A stretch of DNA of 64,000 nucleotides from Spisula solida (lineage: Eukaryota > Mollusca > Bivalvia > Venerida > Mactridae), in assembly GCA_947247005.1 (NCBI GenBank), contig OX365944.1, forward strand, positions 4,600,501 to 4,664,500. The letters run 5' to 3'. The notes below the pieces were generated by a model, which saw nothing but the letters and a program-made list of their open reading frames with translations, did no database searches and had not been told where the DNA came from. The position numbers and the translations under genes are program-made. Below are positions 1 through 9,600 of the stretch, in pieces (the first letter of the stretch is position 1; each line of letters starts with the position of its first letter).

Positions 1-339
1 AGTACCTCGAGCATATGTCTAACAAATCCTTCAGAACATACTTGCCCTCAGCAATTTGGCAATTTGAAACCCCTATATTCTAAATGGAAAGAGGTACCCA
101 TTCAGATCATCCTGAATAAAGCAAAAGACAAGGATAACCCTGTCGACAAACTTGTCTTCTCGCTATCCACCTCAAAAGAGAAAGTCTACCAACACCTTGG
201 TGACCACCAAGTGCCACATGTAGAGACATTAACCTTCACTGGTACCACACTCTACTCGGCTGTCGCGGACACCTCAAATAGGAAACTTGCAAGAGAGGTC
301 TACTATGAAGACACTTACAAGCTGGTGAGCAAAGTATAA
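1..339 (+). CDS. Unrecognised ORF, 5' truncated by the window edge
   Basis: One reading frame is open from base 1 to a TAA stop at 337-339, about 112 codons, with no ATG at its head, so it continues to the left of the window. The product is hydrophilic, rich in Lys, Thr and Ser, with no membrane segment and no motif I recognise. The coding-like stretch is less AT-rich than its flanks. It could be the 3' end of a gene, the last exon of one, or the end of a transposon ORF. I cannot name a family. Confidence 0.35.
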   Translation, partial: STSSICLTNPSEHTCPQQFGNLKPLYSKWKEVPIQIILNKAKDKDNPVDKLVFSLSTSKEKVYQHLGDHQVPHVETLTFTGTTLYSAVADTSNRKLAREVYYEDTYKLVSKV

Positions 340-1105
340 ATAATTTATTAAACAATATATCTTACGTCAAGTCAATGCATGCACTATATGGCTCCAAGCA
401 CAACTGTTGAACATGCCTCTAATTCATGGATAAATGCTTCCAGAACCAGCTAGCCATGAAAATCACGCCAATAAAGGAAATTGGCAGCCAGCGAGACAGG
501 GCGCGCACACAGCGAATCGGTTAGGGCTACATCCCACCAACTATACATAAGCAATAAAGGAGAAACAAGAACATACTTCAAACCACTATGTACCAACTGT
601 ATCGTCAATGACCTACAAAGAGGGAAAACATCGGCTCCTTATACAGAGACAGGGATGCTAGTACCTGACACGTAGGTTCCAAGCCAAGACAGAATACTCA
701 CAAAATCATTCTCGAAGTTCTGCAATATAAGGAAAGGAAAACAACATCAGGTTTTCCAATCTGACTAGAGTGGATACAACCAAGAAAACACAACACCAAA
801 TTCCAACCTCATAAGATGTAGAAAGATATTTTAAAAAATCGGACAGGGAAGGCTGCACTCACCTGAAACAGCCGAGCACAGAAAACATGAAATTATCACA
901 TACATACACGGCACAATACCCAACACCAAAGATCATTCGTTGCCAACATACAACTGAACTAGAAAACGAAACTTAACCGCTTCCGGTAATGACGTACCAA
1001 GCTTCAGCTGTCAAAAAGCTGAAAGACATTTAGTTTCAACTGTCGACGACGCAAGACTCGATAAACGGAGGCTATACGCACATTAAACACAGCCTAAACA
1101 CACTT
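340..1105. other. Unannotated stretch, A-rich, no gene recognised
   Basis: This is purine-rich sequence with several short open frames, the longest at 481-675 without an ATG start. It may belong to the same unit as the ORF at 1-339. I see no terminal inverted repeat, tRNA-like box or splice-bounded exon that I would defend. Confidence 0.4.
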
Positions 1106-1108
1106 TAG

Positions 1109-1486
1109 AGTTTTGAGCAGTCCGCTGGATGCCAGTGTGTGTCAGATGAGCAGACTGCAAACCTGTCCGAATCTGGAGAAAGCCCGACTGAAAGATTGGC
1201 CCACAGACAAGTTCGTTGGGAGATGTCAGTAACCGGTGAAGACGGGGAAGTTCATCGCCACATCCAAACTGTGGATATAAATGGCCTTAGAAAATGGAAT
1301 GCAGAAGAGATAAATAGGAGGGTTAACTATGAGACACAACGAATAACTTTTCTAAACATTTCTTCACAAATACAAAAACTTCAAAATACGAAGAATGGAC
1401 TCGACAGGAGCCCATATTTATTAGTGTCACCCCCACATGCATCTAACTCCCGTGAGACAGAGATAGGACCCGTGCTGTGTCTTTGA
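1109..1486 (+). CDS. Unrecognised ORF or internal exon, hydrophilic
   Basis: The frame is open between a TAG at 1106-1108 and a TGA at 1484-1486. The first 80-odd codons look protein-like: acidic and Ser-rich start, then a charged segment with Arg-Lys-Trp and Asn-Arg-Arg-Val. There is no in-frame ATG upstream of this segment; the first in-frame ATG is at about 1222. It would therefore have to start as an internal exon (AG acceptors exist near 1120 and 1145), use a non-ATG start, or be a decayed gene copy. I do not recognise the family. The opposite-strand frames here look like shadows. Confidence 0.3.
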   Translation, partial: SFEQSAGCQCVSDEQTANLSESGESPTERLAHRQVRWEMSVTGEDGEVHRHIQTVDINGLRKWNAEEINRRVNYETQRITFLNISSQIQKLQNTKNGLDRSPYLLVSPPHASNSRETEIGPVLCL

Positions 1487-1761
1487 TTTTTGCCGAAGAT
1501 TTTGACGGGTTTAAACTCGACGCCACTCGTCGTCAGCAACAAATTGAACATGAGAGGGTTCCCCCGGTTGGTACAATCTCCCACATCGTGTTTCTCGTGT
1601 ATATTAAGTGACAAGGCGTCCAACCTGCCAAGACACGTTTCGAACACATGCATATGATAACCGAGACAAGTACAGCCAAACTAAGAATAAGACTGAATAT
1701 ATTGTCGGTGTCAATGTGCATCTATTTGACAAAGCTTATAATTCCTCAGGTGATAATTTGC

Positions 1762-1979
1762 TGGCTTAGAATTAGAAGGTCGTAAGTTTAAAATCAAAAT
1801 TTTGAGGAAAGAAGAAAAAACTGTCTGAAAACAAAGATCTAATATATTTTTTATATCTTTGCAGAAAACTACTCTTTACTTACAAAAACTAGCTTTTTAC
1901 GAAAATAGTCTCATACGAAGCGCCTTGGAATGCAGATTTCAAATATGCATGAGTCTTACGACCTTCTATTTCTTAGCCA
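1762..1979. mobile_element. Palindromic MITE, family A, copy 1
   Basis: The left end TGGCTTAGAATTAGAAGGTC is mirrored at the right end by its inverse (GACCTTCTATTTCTTAGCCA). The interior matches copies at 11579-11780 (inverted) and 26029-26241, including the segment around CATACGAAGCGCC. It has no coding capacity, so it is a non-autonomous terminal-inverted-repeat element. I see no clear target-site duplication. Confidence 0.7.
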
Positions 1980-2795
1980 GCGAATTGCTCAGTTATGCTC
2001 CTTGTCAACTGAGAAAAAATATACATAAATGTACATTAATTTACCTTAGAAATATGACAACTAAATAAGTTTCGAAGGTTTGTTTATGCCATTCGGTATA
2101 TGTGGGTAGGAGCCAAAAAGGAGATCGCCAAAAAAATGCAAATCCTTTTATGACTAAAACTGTCGTTGGAGTGGAAACGGAAATAGTGAAAATACATAAC
2201 TACATGTTGTATATTAAAAACAGCTTGGGTCTTGACGTACCGGTAACTCAAAAAGGTAAACCTAGGTTTGTGAAATATGGATAAAAGAAACAATTTAGAG
2301 ATACACACATCATTTAATTCATTGTTTCAAAGGGTTTGATTGCATTTGGCAACAGAAACTTTGGCTTAACGTTCTAAATCTTTGTATATCGGCTATGACA
2401 AAAGCAACTTTGGCTTACTTCTAAATATTTGCATACGTATCTTTAGAATAGTCCGTAACCATTGGTGATACATTTGTATTTCGATGTCTGAAGCCATCGT
2501 AACTGTATCAGGCTTCCTCATTTTCAGTGATATATAGTGCTGCGTTTTTTTTCTTCTTAAAAAGTGGAGGATGCGTGTATCGGCGCTGCACACCGGAAAC
2601 GTTAAAGAAAGAAGAATATTATGGTAGCGCATCCGGATTCATTGTCTCACACAACAGTGTCCATTCCCTCGAAGTCGGTGGTCATCGGGAAAAAACGAAT
2701 GAGCACACACTTACAACAGTCCCAGTCGATCGCACACAAACAGCATTTTAACAGACCGTCTATTATTTTGGTTTAAAAAAAAGATAAATGGATTG

Positions 2796-2965
2796 GTTAC
2801 CTAGGCGTGACAGTGGTAAACAGGTCGTTATATACAGGTGTGACTATGGTCTACTTGCTGGCTGTCATAAACAGAAGTGACTATGGTATATTGGCTAGTG
2901 TATACAGGTGTAAGTGCGGTCGACCTGTTGACCGTTGTATACAGGTGTGACTGCAGGGCCTACTT
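2796..2965. repeat. Degenerate tandem repeat, about 45-50 bp unit
   Basis: Three to four divergent units share the words TATACAGGTGTGACTATGG and TGTATACAGGTGT. There is no coding potential. Confidence 0.55.
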
Positions 2966-4190
2966 CGATACACATACATTTCTGACCTTTGTTACACGTT
3001 TATTTCTATGAAGAAATTTAAAAAAGCCACTATTACGAACTAATTAAAATAATTTATTTTGAATGAAATTGATCCGCCTTTCCTGCTTAGGCAATGGAAA
3101 TAACGTGCACAAGGTGCGCGACGGCTAACCCAAAGCAATTAACTTATCACGATTATCCGAATTAGCATTCACGGAAAAATCTAAATTAAGTGTTATCTAT
3201 ACACGATAAATGTTCCTAATCTTATTTATAGTATTACATCATTTACAAAGGTGAGAATTGACTGGAGTACCTAATTGTTAACAAAAACAGAGAATTTCCG
3301 ACAGCATTGATCACTTTGATAAATAATGTGCGAACTGTTACAAAGCGGCTATCCTTTGATCATAAGGCGTGCATTGATCCACAATAGCTCAATTATATCT
3401 TCTGTTAGACCGCCATCTTTTTGTCGTCGTTCCTATTTCAAAGCCAGTTGTATCAAGCATATGCGATCAAAGGAAATAAACTGGATGTTTGCCAGTCCAC
3501 GATAACCATTTTACTTGTAAGGCTTAAAAGTTGGTCTAAGGAGTAAAATAAGTAAAAAAATGTAATAAAATAATTTCCAATTGATTTAAATATTTTGCGT
3601 ATATTTAAAAAAGTTTTTATTTCTTTGATTCGCAAAGCAAACAAACAGCGCATTAAAAAACTTCAAAGCACATCACCGACAAACTGTGTAATTTATATCG
3701 GTAATGGTATTAGCTACAAAGCGAAATAAATTCGTGAATATCTCTTCTATTAAAATTCTATCAGCGCAAATGTTTCTTCTAAACAGTAGAATTACTTAAG
3801 AACTGACCTAGTTTCTTTGACATGAAACGACAAAAGTGAGGCAGATGAGAATAATGTGCGGTGAAATACTGAAAATACATTAAAGTTACATACTCTCCTA
3901 ACTTCACAAAGCCAAAGAGGCGGTTTAACTTTAATAAAGATTTAGGGGTGGAAGGTTTTCGCTTCAATGATTCACCAACGGAATCAGTCTTAAAATTTTC
4001 TGCAAATGTCAATAAAAATGCAACCTAAAGTTTCTTGTGTTGTATCATTTTAGATATTTGACGAGTACGTGCGATACGCGCTGAAAACGAAATAAAGCAC
4101 ACTTGTGATTATATATCAACAACAAATCACCCCTGCAGGTATTGAGATCGTCCAACACAGTTTTCTCAATGTTGGTATATCTTAACGCTG

Positions 4191-4195
4191 ATTGG
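4191..4195 (-). promoter_or_regulatory. CCAAT box (inverted)
   Basis: ATTGG on the + strand is the inverse of CCAAT. It lies 20 bp before a perfect CRE and about 120 bp before the first ATG, a usual position for an NF-Y site in a TATA-less promoter. Confidence 0.45.
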
Positions 4196-4215
4196 TGCGG
4201 TTTAGTTCAAAGGCG

Positions 4216-4223
4216 TGACGTCA
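4216..4223. promoter_or_regulatory. cAMP response element, perfect palindrome
   Basis: TGACGTCA is the full CREB/ATF consensus. It sits in a short CpG-containing stretch between two TCF-type motifs (4206-4212 and 4257-4263), just upstream of the probable axin first exon. Confidence 0.55.
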
Positions 4224-4269
4224 TGCAGAAGAGGATTGTCGGCGGCGGGCATGTGGCTTTGATGTTTTA

Positions 4270-4460
4270 TTTTCAAACTTAACAGATAGCTGGATTTGTA
4301 TTTTGAACATGGCAGTAACAAATCGGAGTGTTATTTATTAATTTCTTTCTTGGATTGTAAGTTTACACGAAGGGAAATTCGGATACAGGACTTTTATTCA
4401 ACTGGCCGAGTTACGGATATTCGGGGATCCGAAGGGTCAAAGAATCGTTGAAAGCCACAG
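4270..4460 (+). other. Probable non-coding first exon of axin
   Basis: Upstream of exon 2 the coding frame is closed by a TGA at 5687, so the 5' UTR must come from an upstream exon. Two donors are available: GTAAGT at 4357 and GTAACA at 4461 (after CCACAG). The true transcription start is not visible and the left boundary here is a guess. A short upstream ORF of ten codons (ATG 4309, TAA 4339-4341) would lie in the leader. Confidence 0.4.
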
Positions 4461-5680
4461 GTAACAAATTGTTACACTTGCAATTATAGTGAACTATGCT
4501 TTGTTTGACCATGGAATGTTTACACAATATGCATATTGTAATCTTATTGATTATTTCATTACATTATCGTATCAAATTGTATGCAAAGTGCCTGTTAGAA
4601 CGCCTTCAGTGTGGATTTGCACGATAATAACAGAGAACGACCAATGTTGGGTTTTATTGTTACGCATTTTCTTATCGATGTGTTATGATTAGTTTCGATT
4701 GACCTTTATTGTTGGTTATACTTCCATCTTTATGTTCTCATGTGTATTATTTTTCGCGTTGAAGTTTATATGCAATGCGTAGTGAAGTGTATCTTAGAGG
4801 CGTGCATTTTATTGACCCCTATTGAACCTCATTGAGCAATGGCCGACCTCAGTTTATTTGATACACAAAACGAAATGTATCAAATCATCAAGATCATGAA
4901 GTTTTCTTGAAGATTTCATTCAACTGATGAATATATTCGACACACGTGAAGTGCCTATCTTCTTATTTGCACACAATTGTGCTAACTCTTCTCTAAGCCC
5001 AGTGTTTTCATCTTCTTTTGATAAATAATAAAATATTAGAAAACCAACAAAGGTGGTCGCTTCATTTGTAATCAAAGACAGGGTCATAAACCATGTAAAA
5101 CTTGGTACGATGAAAGCAGAAGGGTAATAAACCTCTTTGCCTGGTTATAGCTCTTACTAAAAAAAGGCCACTTTGTATAATAAAATTGCAATAAATGTCC
5201 CATTGCTTTGATGTTCAAAAGCAAGAATGCATTCACAATGTGGGATTTATCCTGTATCACCCTTTGATAATTTCTTCAGATGTGATTGACAAAACTTGGC
5301 CTTTAAGGCTTGATCATTTTTGAAATTTGCTTGATAAATTTTCCCTGCACTTAAACTGGCATTTATGAGTCAGAGATCTATGCTGTCCATGCTTTATTGA
5401 TGTTGTCTTTGAAGTAAATAATTACCAACTTGTGTCTATTCAAGTGTTGCACTAGACTAAATATATGAATATATACTTGGTACTTACAAGCATTGGTATT
5501 GTGTTCACTTGTGTCTGTCTAGCAAAAGGCATGTTAATACGACACATATGGTGTTTTGACCACATAAATCTACTAGTGTACCGCATTATAAGGTAACCAA
5601 TTCTTTGGGTAACCAAATTATGTTTGTTCATGGGACTGGGTCTACATGTATGAAATTTACTCGCATTTTATGTTTTATAG
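4461..5680 (+). other. Axin intron 1
   Basis: This runs from the second candidate donor to a TTTTATAG acceptor at 5680. There is no coding signal. It holds six more TCF-type motifs in 368 bp (5046 AACAAAG, 5071 ATCAAAG, 5171 CTTTGTA, 5216 CTTTGAT, 5262 CTTTGAT, 5407 CTTTGAA), continuing the upstream cluster. Confidence 0.5.
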
Positions 5681-6642
5681 GTATGCTGACCTGTGAACAA
5701 CATGACTAGCAAAGTCGACCAGTATCTGTCAGAATGTGGTGGGAATTTCACTGAAACAGCTCCACGTCCCCCAGTGCCTGGTGAGGAAAATGAAAAAGAA
5801 AGTAATGGGGGTATGTCAACAAGAAGCAGTGGCTCACACAAGAGTCAGGTATCCCACACTTCTGGCAGAAGCATGGGTTCCGCAAAGGGTGACATCAATC
5901 CAGCAACGCCGAGAAAATCGAACATTGATAAGGTCGCCGCCAACAATATGTCATTCCCGGGTCAAGGGTTTGATGAGGAGTTGGACGCTCCTCTCGGTTT
6001 CGAGCCCGAGGGATCAGCAGCTAACTCGCCACCTTTTACTGAAAACAGTACTCCCCCATATTTGAAATGGGCAGAAAGTTTACACACTTTATTAGATGAT
6101 CGTGAAGGTGTTCAGTTATTTCGAACTTTCTTGGAACAGGAAGGCATAGGCACGTGTTCTGTGGATTTTTGGTTTGCGTGTAGAGGATTAAAACTCAAGG
6201 GAGAAAGATGTGATGAAGCCATTCAAGTTATTAAAATTATTCACAAAAAGTATATAAAAAGTGATAAATTACCTTATGTAGACATAAGAACGAAACGGAA
6301 TATCACTGAAAATATTCAAACTGGAATAGATATGACTATATTCAGTGAAGCTCAGTCACAAGTGGAAACCTACATGAAAAATGACACATATCCCTTGTTC
6401 TTAAAGTCAGATCTCTATATTCAGTATGTTTCTAAAGAAGGAGAGAGCCCGAAAAGCTCAAACTCTAGTAGTGGATCTAATAGTGCTAGACCGTTATCTT
6501 CGGGTCCGCTTCCAACTTTAAAAGAGGATCAAGAGTTACAGCAGGACGATTTTGCTGTACCGTACAGCATTGTTGGGCCACCGCCATCAAAGACGTCAAA
6601 CCGCTCAGTTAATTGTGATACAAAAAGGCAGGAAGTGTTTAG
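5681..6642 (+). CDS. axin: Axin exon 2: tankyrase motifs and RGS domain (coding from 5702)
   Basis: Acceptor TTTTATAG ends at 5680 and donor GTAAGG starts at 6643; it ends in phase 2 (AG of a Ser codon). It encodes residues 1-313. The whole RGS domain is in this one exon, including LFRTFLEQEG, DFWFAC and YPLFLKSDLYIQY, typical of the axin RGS fold. A Ser-rich linker and GPLPTLKEDQE follow, matching the conserved YLPTLNEDEE segment of vertebrate axins. Confidence 0.95.
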
Positions 6643-9600
6643 GTAAGGGTGCAAAATGATATATACATATTTAATATGGAATAGATTCAAATGTGTATTC
6701 CGAAGTGAAATGTTACAATACATGTGTAGTGGAATTATGGTGTGAGTTCTGAACTTCATGGAATGGTTTTTAGTGATGTTTAATATAGTTTCAATTGATG
6801 TTCACTGGAAACTGGTGGTGGTTTTGAATAGTGTTGCTATCAGCTATGGATACTATGTTGTGTGTCATTTGTGTAGTTTTCGTTTCTCTCTTTTGTTAAG
6901 AGGTACATTAGTGTAGGTGTGAATGTTAAAACACAGAAAATTTCATATAAATTTAAGTGAATATCTGTTGAATAGAGATTGCATATGTTATGTACTAGTT
7001 TACCAGATGGTCACATTTCTTAGTAATCATACATGTACATTCACACTGCGGTTGTCTAGATACGATTCCCACATCCACACCCTGGTGACCCATATCTCCA
7101 TAAATGATTTATCTTGTTGCCTTGGATCTCTTTTAGCATGATTTTACTCAAATCTGTAAATCTGAGCTGGTACATTTCAAATTTAATAACATAATTTGAT
7201 TCTGAATGATTTAGCTTCTGCCTGGCCCTCTCATCTCATTAATGACTTCAATTAATGTCCCACTTTAGAGCTATCTCTGAAAGTGCATTATTGTCAGGCA
7301 TAATTTTATTTCTTCCTGTGCATATTAATGCTAAGGGATATTTGAGCCTTCCCCAGTGGATATACAAGTTTTCTTGTCTCAGTAATTCACAATCTACCAT
7401 TACATCATAACAATGTTAACCGGCAAGATCAAAGTACTCATTTCACTTTGTTCAAACAAAAACATCCTTTGAAGTATAATATCGTCAAAGCTTTGTGATG
7501 CACGTCTCACCACTAGGCTTGCTAGATTGGATGATCAAGCGGTTAAAATTACTTAAAGGAAATTGCAAAACAAAAGATTAAGGTGATAATATTCTGTTAT
7601 CAAGCGTATACTGGTAGATACATAATATACGTGAATGCTCTGAATGCTTTTGAACATAAATGAAAAAAATCTCCTTTTCAAAAAATAGTAATTATTTGGT
7701 GTAAATTGCATACGATTTGTCTATTGTATTTCCAGTATTGTGAAATTTGTGTCAGTACAAATTGGTACTTGAATGCACTTTATAACGACAGTACATTACC
7801 ATATTTGTGTGTTCTTAATGTATTTATCATACAGTGTTCGATTAATGTAACATTCTTATACGTGTATTGTTGTCATTTTAATCTACTGAGCTACTAGCTA
7901 CTGAGATCTATGTTCTAATTGATGTTACTCAGCGATGTTTCAACTATCACCATATATGTCCATGTGTCACACTGGACTTTAAGTTTCCTGTATTTAACTG
8001 CCTGTTTGCGTTTTCATTTAGCATGCCGTCAAATCACTGGCTGTAGTAAATATTCCTTTGACAGTGATTTGCTGTGAAATAAAATATTGCCCTGTCCCTA
8101 ACATATTCGGTACTCTCCGGGGGTTCCACTAGCTTCTGAATCTGAAGGGTCATTTTGTTACTTTTTGACTAAACTTAACCTTTTTATAGGCAAAATATCC
8201 ATGATTTTTAATTTAGGAGAAAAGTATCCTTCAAACTAAAAGCTTGAGGGTCAAAATGTGGGTTTTTTGAAATTTTAAGGGTCGAACCCCTACTCCTGAG
8301 TCAAGTGGAACCCCTGACTCTATATCAATATCAATAGCCCAGTTTGACTTATTCAGATATTGTCTAGAGAGCCTGGACAGGATCCCTTTGAATTTTGGCA
8401 AAACTGAGGCGATCTTATGTTTTTGCACTGGTTTGCTAGGTTTAAGAATGATTCAATCTGATCAAGACAACCCAGGCACATATGCCCATGTGTGTACACT
8501 CCATGAAAAAATGAAATGGCTTGGAAATGCAATAAAAATCAGTGCACCACTACCTGGAGTTAGTGTTTGTGGTTCTACTAAATTAGCAAATGAAACCTCT
8601 TGTTATTTGTAAACCAGATTATTATTTTATATTGTGGTTAAAATAATCTGATTTGAAGTGGTTATATCCAAAAACTTCCGGGGGCTAGGACCAAGTACCC
8701 CCCTCCCCTCTTGATGACGCCACATAGTCAAATCCCTCATCAGCCATAATTACATTCTCATTCGACCCAGTTAAGCCCCTGACAGCCCTCGAAGAAAAAT
8801 AGCTGTTTGAACCCCCTCAGAAAAAATAGCTGATCAGACACCCCTTGAGAAAATAATCTGGATAGACGTATGACTCAGTTTGTTATAGTAAATGACCTCG
8901 AGTCTGGGTTCCCCAAAACACAACCTTCAGCAGTTGGCTGTACAAATCTAACATAGTTTCCTGTAACACATAGTTTCCTGTAACCTCTGTGCACATGAGG
9001 TTTCATGTTTAACTGTACTTAAGATGTGATAGTTATTGATTTGTGTGCAAGGTCCATCAATGATTTTTTCTCCAGTACATTTGCATGTTCAGCCTCACAC
9101 ATCCGATTGTTGGACGTCTGTTACATGTTACTGTCATTTTTTAACCCAGTCATATCGGCTTCATTTGCATAATACTGAATTTTTTCGACTGACTAATATT
9201 TTTTGTGATAGTGAAAACCCTGTCCCCTTGTGACATTCAGTTTGTTGATTTAGCATATAAATCGTGATTATGGTCAATAGGGGCTTGATGATTGAAGTTC
9301 ATTGATATCTCTCCGCTTATTGAAACAAGCATTATATAACTCCTCTTTGTTATATGATACATGATACTAAAATGTGCTTGTTGTATTTATTGTGTATACA
9401 TAAGAGTAATATCATTCTAACCTTAATTATCCCCCTGTTGATTACATCTACTGTTTAAACATGGAGGCATGAATACAAAGAGTGTGGGTGTGTGACTTGT
9501 ATGGCTTTATGGATGTAGCATATATTCGTATTAGAATTTTATTATGCTAGTCAATCATAGGCAACTTGTTGTATTCTGGTATTCTCTGTGTGGTGGGTTT

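Larger units (their letters stand above)
3244..4263. promoter_or_regulatory. Cluster of 11 TCF/LEF-type motifs upstream of axin
   Basis: Matches to WWCAAAG or its inverse CTTTGWW start at 3244, 3314, 3339, 3354, 3437, 3466, 3623, 3662, 3715, 4206 and 4257; nine fall within 478 bp. Two reach the full consensus: CCTTTGATC at 3353-3361 and GATCAAAGG at 3465-3473. The minus strand of 4240-4246 reads GCCGCCG, matching the GCCGCCR helper site used by C-clamp TCFs in flies, 10 bp from the motif at 4257. Vertebrate Axin2 and some other Wnt antagonists are direct TCF targets; the role here is inferred. Confidence 0.5.
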
